NCBI GenBank assembly: GCA_045577495.1
Contig: JAZNIK010000064.1
Coordinates: 1 to 28,692, forward strand
Origin: UMGS1279 sp045577495
Lineage (GTDB): Bacteria > Bacillota > Clostridia > Oscillospirales > Acutalibacteraceae
DNA length: 28,692 bases
Direction of reading: 5' to 3'
Shown here: piece after piece, positions 15,851 to 23,218 of the stretch
Numbering within the stretch: the stretch's first letter is position 1
How the letters are laid out: the number at the start of each line of letters is the position of its first letter
The notes under the pieces: model-generated
What the model was told of the DNA's origin: nothing
The model's database searches: none
Seen by the model: only the letters and a program-made list of their open reading frames with translations
Translations under genes and position numbers: made by a program

Positions 15851-16090
15851 TTATTTTGCTCCGCCACTAAAAAAACGTTTCATAATTTGTTTTGCGGCGT
15901 CAGAGTTTAAAATTCGGTTAAGCTCTTCTTTGTTGTTTAGAATTTGGTTCAGTTTTTGAGCATCTTCTTTTTTTAGGGAAGATAATATTTTTTTAGCATC
16001 ACCACTGCTTACTGTTTTTGGGTCAATACCATTATTTTTTAATATTTCTTCGGTATCCTTAGGAATATTTCCATTAAAATTATTATTCAA
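15851..16090 (-). CDS. hypothetical small protein
   Basis: First gene of the three-gene minus-strand unit. It starts at TTG 16090 and encodes 79 residues (MNNNFNGNIPKDTEEIL...). This start is preferred because GGAGG (16103-16099) lies 8 bases ahead; the upstream in-frame ATG at 16105 overlaps that site. The protein is helical and charged, with KKILSSLKKEDAQKLNQILN and a C-terminal KQIMKRFFSGGAK. No membrane segment or known motif. Two bases separate its stop from the next start, so the three proteins are probably made together and may form a complex. Confidence 0.6.
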   Translation of the reverse strand: MNNNFNGNIPKDTEEILKNNGIDPKTVSSGDAKKILSSLKKEDAQKLNQILNNKEELNRILNSDAAKQIMKRFFSGGAK

Positions 16091-16161
16091 GCAAATCGCC
16101 TCCATCACTATATTTTATTCTATGAGGGTTAATTTTGTTCTAGAAGGGAAAGTGCTAATTT

Positions 16162-16632
16162 ATGCGTATTTTGGTTTTATCAGATTTACATAGAAGACGC
16201 AGTAATTTTGAAAAGGCGGTTGAGGCTCAACCCGATGCAAAGCATGTATTATTTTTGGGTGATGGGGTAGATGATGCCGAGGACCTCGCAAGTTTTTATC
16301 CCGATAAAACATTTTATCTTTTATCTGGCAACTGTGATTTTTCTTCAAAATATCCGTCAACACTCAGACTTAATTTTGGTGGCGTAAATATTTTGGCAAC
16401 CCACGGACATTTGTTTAATGTAAAAACCGACACAAGCAGATTGTTTGAGTCGGCAAAAAACGAGGATATAAAAATAGCCTTATACGGTCATACGCATATA
16501 CCCAAGGTGGAGTATAAGGATGGTATTTATTTTGTATGCCCCGGTGCACTTGGTGCATCTTTTGGAAATGCAGGTTATGCGGTGATAGATATTACCGATT
16601 CGGGAATAATGCCTGTTTTGATAAAACTTTAA
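16162..16632 (+). CDS. YfcE/MJ0936-family metallophosphoesterase
   Basis: A compact 156-residue calcineurin-like phosphodiesterase of about the usual size for YfcE/MJ0936 relatives. All metal-binding motifs are present: DLH (Asp8, His10), GDG (Asp34), GNCD (Asn57), THGH (His81) and GHTHIP (His110, His112). Family members hydrolyse phosphodiesters in vitro; the physiological substrate is usually unknown. GAAGGG lies about 12-17 bases before ATG 16162. It is divergent from the three-gene hypothetical unit with only about 70 bases between, and no terminator is evident after it. Confidence 0.9.
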   Translation: MRILVLSDLHRRRSNFEKAVEAQPDAKHVLFLGDGVDDAEDLASFYPDKTFYLLSGNCDFSSKYPSTLRLNFGGVNILATHGHLFNVKTDTSRLFESAKNEDIKIALYGHTHIPKVEYKDGIYFVCPGALGASFGNAGYAVIDITDSGIMPVLIKL

Positions 16633-16726
16633 GAGTAAAAAAATATTTACGCACACAATAATCGAGCAATATGCACAAAAGATATAAACATTTTATAAAA
16701 AAATTAAAAAATATTTCAAAAAAGTG

Positions 16727-16755
16727 TTGACAAAATAAAATTTAGATGCTATAAT
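16727..16755 (+). promoter_or_regulatory. strong consensus promoter for the ncRNA
   Basis: A full-consensus TTGACA (16727-16732), 17 bases and full-consensus TATAAT (16750-16755), preceded by TGC as an extended -10. A-rich runs upstream (about 16697-16724) resemble an UP element. This is the best promoter in the window and fits an abundant stable RNA. Transcription should begin near 16762. Confidence 0.85.
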
Positions 16756-16802
16756 AAAAACACAGAAGAAAAGAAGAAATAAATGTCTAGAAAAAAAGAA
16801 AG

Positions 16803-17003
16803 GGGCTGATTCCAATGAACAGTGAACCATGGAGTCTAGCCGTTCTGTCAAACTAGGGTTTACCTATAAAGGTTTGTGGCAGAACGAAACAAACCCGATT
16901 TTAAGGAGTGTTTATCAAAAAGATTTATACCGGTTTTAAAGCTTCAATTAAATTATTATTCAAAAATAATAAAGAAATTTTTTGAAGGGTGAGTCCAATG
17001 TAC
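16803..17003 (+). repeat. internal repeat of a TGAKTCCAATGWAC motif within the ncRNA
   Basis: TGATTCCAATGAAC (16807-16820) and TGAGTCCAATGTAC (16990-17003) match at 12 of 14 positions. Both are preceded by an AAGGG-type purine block. One copy forms the 5' side of helix P1; the other lies in the single-stranded segment between P4 and P3. The feature spans both copies. Confidence 0.6.
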
Positions 17004-17089
17004 TAAGAAAACCGGCATTAGCCTAACTTGTTTTAACGAACCGGGAGGTTTTCGTAAATAGGTTGGCTATTCTCCGTAATATAAAAAAT

Positions 17090-17129
17090 AAAACAGTTCA
17101 TTTCCTAAGGGGAAGTGAACTGTTTTTTT
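17090..17129. terminator. terminator of the ncRNA, also facing cls
   Basis: A 16-bp stem (17090-17105 with 17111-17126, one G-U pair) with a 5-base loop is followed by seven T residues on the plus strand. On the minus strand the hairpin is followed by a T-rich run, so it can also end the cls transcript, whose stop codon is 13 bases away. Confidence 0.88.
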
Positions 17130-17141
17130 GCTGTTATATAC

Positions 17142-18686
17142 CTACATAAACGGTGCAAACAAATTAAGAATTGTTTGCTTAAATTTTTGTTTGAATGGGC
17201 GTCGGCGCCAATCCTTTAAAATTATTTCTTGACTTTGCTTTTGAAGTTCTAAAAAGTGCTTTTTAATATCAGCAACTGCATCGGTGCCGCACATCCAAAC
17301 ACCATCTTCAAAATGAAAGAAGAAACTTCTATAATCCATATTTATTGTGCCAACGGTGGCAACTCGGTCATCCGATACAAAGAATTTAGAGTGAATAAAG
17401 CCTGGAGTATATTCAAAAATTCTAACACCCGAACTAAGAAGTTCATCATATGAGTTTTGGGTTACGGGGTGCACATACCATTTGTCTGGAATGTGGGGGG
17501 TTATAATTCTTACATCTATACCCGAACTTGCGGCAAGGGTAAGCCCTCTTATCATTGTGTTATCAACAATCAGATATGGAGTTACAATATAAACATACTT
17601 TTGCGAAGTGTTTAAAAGTTGCATATAAATGCCTTCGGCGGGGTTTTTGTCGTTAATCGGACCATCACAATAGGGTTGCACAAAACCGGCGGTTGGGCGG
17701 ATGTAATCGGTTACATAACGCGCATAACGTTGTTTTTTGCCTGTGCAAAACCCCCACATAGATAAAAACATAACCACAAAGGAGGATACGGCTCTTCCTT
17801 TAAGCATTATGGCACAGTCCATCCAATATCCAAACTTCTTTTCGCGGTTGATATATTCGTCGGCTATATTCATACCGCCTGTGAAGGCAACCTTACCATC
17901 AATAATAATAATTTTTCTGTGGTTGCGGTTGTTCATAAATATATTAACCGAGGGCTTTATCTTGTTGAACACGCTAACCTTAAAGCCCTCACTAACAAGT
18001 CGGTTTACAAATCCGCGATACTGTTTTGTTATCGAACCAAAATCATCAAACATTATTCGAATTTCTACACCCTTGCTTTTTTTTCGGCGAAGAACGTTTA
18101 AAATATCACGCCACATACTGTCTTCTGCTAGGATGAAAAACTCTAAAAATATAAATCTTTCTGCCTTTTCAATCTCCTCCAAAATAACAGGAAACGCCTT
18201 TTCGCCGGGGGCTAAAAATGTGCATTCGGTATTATCATAAACGGGAAAGCCTGTTGCTTGTGTGAGATAACTTGCCTGTCTGCTATGCAAAATATCATCG
18301 TAAATAAGTCTGCTTTTTACGGCGGGGTCTTGCTTTGTAAAACTCTCCGAGCCTTCTGAAAATTTATACATTCTTTTTTTTATGTGGGGAAAAACTCGGC
18401 TACCACCCCAAAGCAGATAAACAAGTCCGCCAACAAGCGGAAAAATCAAAATATAAACTATCCAGGTGATTTTGTAACTCGGGTTACCTTTTTTAGAAAC
18501 AATATATATAACAATAGCAATACTAATAGCTTCAAAAAAAGAGTATAGCCAAATTGTTTTACCGGCGAAAAAATATGCGCTTGCTACAAAAAAAGCAATC
18601 TGCAGAAGTATAAAAAACCCCGTAAGTATTAGTTTTACACGCACGTTGGCGCCGCGCTTATGTTGTTTTTTTGTTTTTAACTTCAT
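17142..18686 (-). CDS. cls: cardiolipin synthase (phospholipase D superfamily)
   Basis: The 514-residue protein has N-terminal membrane segments (about 16-40, 47-64 and 73-93) and two HKD catalytic motifs: HRKIIIID (His256, Lys258, Asp263) and HSKFFVSD (His432, Lys434, Asp439). Cls condenses two phosphatidylglycerol molecules to cardiolipin and glycerol at the cytoplasmic membrane. The layout of PLDc_N membrane region plus two PLD domains and the length are standard for ClsA. GGCGGTG precedes ATG 18686. It has its own promoter and is a single-gene transcript divergent from the peptidase operon. Confidence 0.94.
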   Translation of the reverse strand: MKLKTKKQHKRGANVRVKLILTGFFILLQIAFFVASAYFFAGKTIWLYSFFEAISIAIVIYIVSKKGNPSYKITWIVYILIFPLVGGLVYLLWGGSRVFPHIKKRMYKFSEGSESFTKQDPAVKSRLIYDDILHSRQASYLTQATGFPVYDNTECTFLAPGEKAFPVILEEIEKAERFIFLEFFILAEDSMWRDILNVLRRKKSKGVEIRIMFDDFGSITKQYRGFVNRLVSEGFKVSVFNKIKPSVNIFMNNRNHRKIIIIDGKVAFTGGMNIADEYINREKKFGYWMDCAIMLKGRAVSSFVVMFLSMWGFCTGKKQRYARYVTDYIRPTAGFVQPYCDGPINDKNPAEGIYMQLLNTSQKYVYIVTPYLIVDNTMIRGLTLAASSGIDVRIITPHIPDKWYVHPVTQNSYDELLSSGVRIFEYTPGFIHSKFFVSDDRVATVGTINMDYRSFFFHFEDGVWMCGTDAVADIKKHFLELQKQSQEIILKDWRRRPFKQKFKQTILNLFAPFM

Positions 18687-18717
18687 TTTTTCACCGCCTG
18701 ATATAGTTTACCTGTTT

Positions 18718-18746
18718 ATTATATAATATATTATTTGATTTTGCAA
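18718..18746 (-). promoter_or_regulatory. cls promoter
   Basis: Minus-strand TTGCAA (18746-18741), a 17-base spacer and a perfect TATAAT (18723-18718), about 30 bases before the cls start codon. Confidence 0.6.
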
Positions 18747-18791
18747 TTCTTTAAATTTTTGTGAAATATATTTGTTTTTTAAAAATAATTG

Positions 18792-18820
18792 TTGGAGTAT
18801 TATGGGTTTTGTGGTACAAT
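18792..18820 (+). promoter_or_regulatory. promoter of the yfmF-yfmH-lgt-folD operon
   Basis: TTGGAG (18792-18797), 17 bases and TACAAT (18815-18820) preceded by TGG as an extended -10. Its position argues against any yfmF start codon upstream of about 18827. Confidence 0.55.
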
Positions 18821-18868
18821 AAAATGAAAAGTAATTATTTTGTTATTTTTAATTGGTTGGTGAGATTT

Positions 18869-20146
18869 TTGGAATATATTAAAATAGCTGATGGAATAAA
18901 AGGGCTTTTTGTAAATAACAACCGTTTTTCCACAACACATATTTCTATTAACTTATATTTGCCGCTAAAAAAAGAGACTATTGCGGTTAATGCACTGTTA
19001 CCTTATGTGCTTTCTTCTTGCTGCAAGGAATACCCTGATTTTAGCGCACTTAATTTGCGTCTTAATGAGCTTTACGGCGCAGAGGTTGGCGGTATAGCAG
19101 ATAAAATAGGGGATGTTCAGATTCTTAGATTTTTATCCTTTACGGTTAATAATGATTTGGTACACGATGATATTAAGGTTGTTGAACAGGCGTGTAGTCT
19201 GCTTCTTTCAATGATTTTTGAACCATCGTTAGATGGCAATAGGTTTTTCAGCGCAGATGTTGAGCGTGAACGCCGTTTAACATTAGAAAAAATCGAAGGT
19301 ATTATTAACGATAAACGCAGTTATGCAATTAACCGCATAGTTGCTGAAATGTATAGCGATGAAGCCTTTGGCGAACTTAAAACAGGTTCCGCCGAGTCGG
19401 TTTTAAAAATAAATGGAGAAATGCTTTATAACGCTTGGATATCTGTTTTAAGCGAGGCAGAGGTTAGAGTTCAGGTTATAGGCAAAGAAATCCCCGATAA
19501 TTTATTTGAGCGTTTGGCAGAAAAATTTAATAATGTTAAAAGGGCGCCTTTAAAGGACCTAAAAACCAATCCTAAATCTATTAGAGGTTCGGTGAATCGT
19601 GTATGCGAAAATATGGATGTCTCGCAGGGCAAATTAGTGCTGGGCTTTACTACGCAGCGTGTAGGCAACGACCGAGAAACAGCTGATTTAGCGGTGTTTG
19701 CCGACCTTTTTGGTGGCGGACCATATTCAAAACTTTTTGTTAATGTAAGAGAAAAAATGAGCCTTTGCTATTATTGTGCTGCTCGACCAAATAGAACAAA
19801 GGGCTATTTGCTTGTTGACTGTGGCGTTGAGGCAGAAAATGCCCAAAAGGCAGAAAAAGAAATTCTTAACCAATTAAATGCTATGAAAAACGGCGAAATA
19901 ACAGATGATGAATTAAATGCATCTATAAGTAGTATTAAGGATTCATTGTTGTGCCTTAACGATAGCCAAGCCGCACTTGATGGATGGTATTCTATGCGTA
20001 TAAATGATAAGCCGATTACCCCCGAAGAATTTATTGGCTTGATTGAAGGCGTTACAAAAGAGGATATAATTAAAGCCGCAAACCAATATACTCTTGATAC
20101 CGTTTATAGCATTATGCCGTTGGATACAGAAAAAGGGGTGTTATAA
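18869..20146 (+). CDS. yfmF: M16-family peptidase-like protein, YfmF type, inactive
   Basis: A 425-residue insulinase-fold protein. The position of the zinc motif HxxEH reads LLPYVLSSCC, so it lacks metal ligands and should be catalytically dead. It pairs with the active paralogue encoded 3 bases downstream, as in the YfmF/YfmH pair, which in Bacillus subtilis is tied to 5-aminopentanol modification of elongation factor P. The C-lobe motif FADLFGGGPYSKLFVNVREK is clear. The start chosen is TTG 18869, with GGTGAG a short 4 bases ahead, because the protein then begins LEYIKIADGIKG like its relatives and the promoter lies upstream. Earlier in-frame starts from 18761 would overlap the promoter. 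Confidence 0.8.
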   Translation: MEYIKIADGIKGLFVNNNRFSTTHISINLYLPLKKETIAVNALLPYVLSSCCKEYPDFSALNLRLNELYGAEVGGIADKIGDVQILRFLSFTVNNDLVHDDIKVVEQACSLLLSMIFEPSLDGNRFFSADVERERRLTLEKIEGIINDKRSYAINRIVAEMYSDEAFGELKTGSAESVLKINGEMLYNAWISVLSEAEVRVQVIGKEIPDNLFERLAEKFNNVKRAPLKDLKTNPKSIRGSVNRVCENMDVSQGKLVLGFTTQRVGNDRETADLAVFADLFGGGPYSKLFVNVREKMSLCYYCAARPNRTKGYLLVDCGVEAENAQKAEKEILNQLNAMKNGEITDDELNASISSIKDSLLCLNDSQAALDGWYSMRINDKPITPEEFIGLIEGVTKEDIIKAANQYTLDTVYSIMPLDTEKGVL

Positions 20147-20149
20147 ATA

Positions 20150-21430
20150 ATGGAATTAAAGGTTGTAGAGAGTGCTTTAATTAAGAAAAAATTTAATATT
20201 TATAATCATCCTTCGGGGCTTAAGGTTTTACTCTATCCAATGAAGGGCTTTTCATCAAATTATGCTTTGTTTGGCACAAAATACGGCTCGGTTGACACCG
20301 CCTTTAAGGACGATAATGGCAATTTGGTTGAGCTCCCCGAGGGTATTGCCCACTTTCTAGAGCATAAACTTTTTGAAAGCGAAGACGGAGATGCATTTAC
20401 TAAATATGCTAAAACAGGTGCATATTCTAATGCATATACTTCTTTTGACAGAACCTGTTATTTGTTTTCTTGCTCTAATAAATTTTATGATAATCTTGCA
20501 ATTCTTTTGGATTTTGTGCGTTCACCTTATTTTACTGCCGCAACGGTTGAAAAGGAGCAGGGTATTATCGGGCAAGAGATAAGAATGTATGATGATTTGC
20601 CTAATTGGCGCGTAATGTTTAATATGCTTGAGGGTATGTTTTATTCGCATCCCGTTAGGATTGATATAGCAGGAACAGCCGAGTCTATCTCAAAAATAAC
20701 CGATAAATTGCTTTACGATTGCTATAATCGCTTTTATGACCTTTCAAATATGTTTTTGATTTTGGCGGGTGATTTTGATTGCAATGAGGTTATAAGTTTT
20801 GTTAATGAAAACTTAAAGCTTTCTGATACTTCTGTAACAAAGGTGGATACAGTTATTCCCGACGAGCCAAAAACCCCCTATAAAAATAAGGTAGAGTGCA
20901 ATCTTGATGTTGCAAAGCCTTTGTTCTCAATCGGTTTTAAAGAAGAAAATATCGGCGCCACCCCAAACGTAAAGCGTTTGGTAGCAATGGAGATTATTTT
21001 AAAAATGATTGCGGGAACAGCAACACCTCTTTATAAAAAACTTTTGGATGATGGTCTTATAAATGAGGAATTTTCTCTAGAATATTTTACGGGTAGAGGT
21101 TTTGCACTGCCTATGTTCGAGGGTGAATCCGACCAACCCGAAAAGGTTTTAGAACTTATTTTAAATCAGGTTGATGATTATAAGAAAAATGGACTTGATA
21201 AAACCCTATTTGAAGCAACAAAAAGAGATATGTATGGCAAGGGTATTCGTAGATTTGATGCCGCAGAAAGCGTATGTTCAATGCTTTGCGATTCGCTTGT
21301 TTTGGGTTATGATCTTTTTGAGTATTTTGATGTGTTGTCACAGATAAAACCCGAGGATGTTTTAGGCGAACTTAATGTATTCTCCAAAGAGTCGGCAGTT
21401 TTGTCTGTTGTTAATCCAATAAAGGCATAG
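20150..21430 (+). CDS. yfmH: M16-family zinc metallopeptidase, YfmH type
   Basis: A 426-residue insulinase-family peptidase with the inverted zinc motif HFLEH (His68, Glu71, His72) in GIAHFLEHKLFE and the expected downstream helices (GIIGQEIRMYDDLPNW). The second half has GTATPLYKKLLDDGLI, typical of the M16 C-lobe. It likely forms a heterodimer with the zinc-less YfmF-type subunit. AAGGGGTG precedes ATG 20150. The physiological substrate is not established. The role in EF-P modification is known for B. subtilis and is transferred here only by homology; no efp or ymfI-like gene is in view. Confidence 0.88.
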   Translation: MELKVVESALIKKKFNIYNHPSGLKVLLYPMKGFSSNYALFGTKYGSVDTAFKDDNGNLVELPEGIAHFLEHKLFESEDGDAFTKYAKTGAYSNAYTSFDRTCYLFSCSNKFYDNLAILLDFVRSPYFTAATVEKEQGIIGQEIRMYDDLPNWRVMFNMLEGMFYSHPVRIDIAGTAESISKITDKLLYDCYNRFYDLSNMFLILAGDFDCNEVISFVNENLKLSDTSVTKVDTVIPDEPKTPYKNKVECNLDVAKPLFSIGFKEENIGATPNVKRLVAMEIILKMIAGTATPLYKKLLDDGLINEEFSLEYFTGRGFALPMFEGESDQPEKVLELILNQVDDYKKNGLDKTLFEATKRDMYGKGIRRFDAAESVCSMLCDSLVLGYDLFEYFDVLSQIKPEDVLGELNVFSKESAVLSVVNPIKA

Positions 21431-21444
21431 GTGGTAGAAAATCA

Positions 21445-22371
21445 ATGAATAATATAACTATTTTTGGTTTAAATTTCGATATAAATCCCGTTGCTTTCAC
21501 TCTTTTTGGAAGTTGGAAGATTTATTGGTACGGTATTCTGATTGCTTTGGGTGTCTGCCTTGCCCTTGTTTATGGAATAAAAAATGGTGAGCGTTTTGGT
21601 ATAAAGCCTGATAATATAATTGATTCGTTTTTAATTGTTTTGCCGGTTAGTGTTTTGGTGGCAAGGTCATATTATATTATATTTGACCCATCGGGCGATA
21701 GCTCATTTAAAAATTTTTTCAATTTTAGTGATGGTCAAGGCTTTACAGGACTTGCTATTTACGGCGGAATTATTGGTGCGGCAATATCAATAATTGTTAT
21801 GCAACGCATATATAAATTTTCGCTTTTGGCGGCGCTGGATATAACCTCGGTAGGATTTTTAATCGGTCAAGGCATTGGCAGATGGGGTAACTTTGTGAAT
21901 CAAGAGGCTTATGGCACCTTTACCGGTAGCGATTGGTTTGGTATGACGGGTGGCAGAATTGCGGCAGAGATTGGCAATAATGAATTAGTGCATCCCTGTT
22001 TTTTGTACGAGTCTTTGTGGTGTATATTAGGATTTTTTGTTTTACATTATTTTAGCAAAAAGCGTAAATATAAAGGTCAAGTCGCTTTAATGTATGGTGT
22101 GTGGTATGGATTTGAGCGCACCTTTATTGAACTGCTACGTACCGATAGCCTTATGATAGGTAGCATTAGGGTTTCTAGCTTGTTGTCGGCAATTTTGTGT
22201 ATCGCTTCAGCTACTGGACTTGTTATTATGCATAAGCATACTGTTAATAACAACGAGCCCGATTATGTTCCACAGTTTGCAAACATCAACGAAATGACAC
22301 TGGAAAACAGTAATAATGAAACCGAAGAAAACAAAAATCTTTTGGAGGAAGAAGCAAATGCAGATAATTGA
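21445..22371 (+). CDS. lgt: prolipoprotein diacylglyceryl transferase
   Basis: A 308-residue polytopic membrane enzyme that moves the diacylglyceryl group of phosphatidylglycerol to the lipobox Cys of pre-lipoproteins. The Lgt signature GRWGNFVNQEAYG (145-157) is intact. GLAIYGGIIG (103-112) and LYESLW plus the R/F-rich GVWYGFERTFIELLR motif are also present. The C-terminal tail beyond the last membrane helix (about 268-308) is Asn/Glu-rich and cytoplasmic, a lineage-specific extension. ATG 21445 has AGGTGG ahead. The last 14 bases overlap folD, and the tail codons carry the folD ribosome site. Lipoproteins in this window, such as the binding protein at 10856, would be substrates. Confidence 0.96.
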   Translation: MNNITIFGLNFDINPVAFTLFGSWKIYWYGILIALGVCLALVYGIKNGERFGIKPDNIIDSFLIVLPVSVLVARSYYIIFDPSGDSSFKNFFNFSDGQGFTGLAIYGGIIGAAISIIVMQRIYKFSLLAALDITSVGFLIGQGIGRWGNFVNQEAYGTFTGSDWFGMTGGRIAAEIGNNELVHPCFLYESLWCILGFFVLHYFSKKRKYKGQVALMYGVWYGFERTFIELLRTDSLMIGSIRVSSLLSAILCIASATGLVIMHKHTVNNNEPDYVPQFANINEMTLENSNNETEENKNLLEEEANADN

Positions 22372-23215
22372 CGGAAAGGCCATTTCGGCCAAAACAAAGG
22401 AAGAACTAAAGCAAGAGGTTGCAGTTTTAAAAGAAAAAAACATAAATGTAGGTTTGGCGGTTATTATCGTGGGTGATGACCCTGCATCGAGAGTGTATGT
22501 AAATAATAAGAAAAAAGCCTGTGAGATGCTTGGAATATATTCGGAGGAGTATGCATTGCCCGCCGATACCGATATGCCATCTTTACTAGGTCTTATTGAG
22601 GAATTAAATCAAAGGCAAGATATTAACGGAATTTTATGTCAACTTCCTTTACCAAAGCATTTAGATGAAAAGGCGGTTATAAACGCAATTTCTGCCGAAA
22701 AGGATGTGGATGCTTTCCATCCTGTAAATGTTGGCAAAATTATGATTGGCGAGTATGACTTTTTGCCATGCACACCAGCGGGTGTTATGCGCCTTTTGGA
22801 TGAATCGGGTGTTGAGATAGAGGGTAAAAACTGCGTTGTTATCGGTCGCTCAAATATAGTTGGAAAGCCAATGTCAATGTTGCTTTTACACCGCAATGCT
22901 ACAGTTACAATATGCCACTCTAAAACACAAAATTTAAGCGAAATTACCTCAAAGGCGGACATATTGGTAGCCGCAGTCGGCAGAGCAAATTTTGTTACAC
23001 CCGATATGGTAAAACAAGATGCAGTTGTTATTGATGTTGGTATGAACCGCCCCGAAAACGGTAAACTTTGCGGTGATGTTGATTTTGAGGCAGTTAAGGA
23101 TAAATGCTCATATATCACCCCCGTGCCCGGCGGCGTAGGACCTATGACAATCGCTATGCTTATGGCAAATACAGTTACTGCCGCTAAAAGGCAGAATAAT
23201 ATTTTAGAGGACTAA
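22358..23215 (+). CDS. folD: bifunctional methylenetetrahydrofolate dehydrogenase/cyclohydrolase
   Basis: The 285-residue FolD interconverts 5,10-methylene-, 5,10-methenyl- and 10-formyl-tetrahydrofolate. Visible motifs are YVNNKKKAC with the catalytic Lys, ILCQLPLPKHLDE, DVDAFHP, the NADP-binding GRSNIVGKPMSMLL and the C-terminal PVPGGVGPMTIAMLM. The length is standard. The start is ATG 22358, with GGAGG about 10 bases ahead inside the lgt tail; an earlier in-frame start at 22316 has no ribosome site. Cytoplasmic one-carbon metabolism, supplying purine and formyl-Met synthesis. Confidence 0.97.
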   Translation: MQIIDGKAISAKTKEELKQEVAVLKEKNINVGLAVIIVGDDPASRVYVNNKKKACEMLGIYSEEYALPADTDMPSLLGLIEELNQRQDINGILCQLPLPKHLDEKAVINAISAEKDVDAFHPVNVGKIMIGEYDFLPCTPAGVMRLLDESGVEIEGKNCVVIGRSNIVGKPMSMLLLHRNATVTICHSKTQNLSEITSKADILVAAVGRANFVTPDMVKQDAVVIDVGMNRPENGKLCGDVDFEAVKDKCSYITPVPGGVGPMTIAMLMANTVTAAKRQNNILED

Positions 23216-23218
23216 TTT

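Larger units (their letters stand above)
16762..17129 (+). ncRNA. structured noncoding RNA of about 370 nt, family not recognised
   Basis: The 509 bases between yfcE and cls hold no credible protein gene but do hold a strong promoter, a self-complementary transcript and a terminator. Compatible helices are: P1, 16804-16814 with 16830-16841, 10-11 pairs with one bulge; P2, 16842-16847 with 16880-16885, plus an inner 5-bp helix; P3, CCGGTTTT 16930-16937 with AAAACCGG 17008-17015; P4 rod, 16942-16947 with 16982-16987 and TTATTATT/AATAATAA inside; P6, 17019-17027 with 17062-17069; and P5, 17036-17055, capped by a GGGA tetraloop. It lacks the conserved cores of RNase P RNA, tmRNA and SRP RNA that I would expect to recognise. 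It could belong to a described clostridial class such as raiA, which I could not test. Confidence 0.75.

Noticed and set aside
16783..16809. Eight-codon frame ATG-TCT-AGA... ahead of the ncRNA core
   Set aside because: It has no ribosome site and lies in the A-rich leader where short frames are expected by chance.
16801..16830. Similarity of GGGGCTGATTC to the 5' end of tmRNA
   Set aside because: The match stops after about 11 bases; there is no tRNA-like 3' end with GGTTCAA, no CCA and no resume codon context, and the RNA ends in a terminator hairpin.
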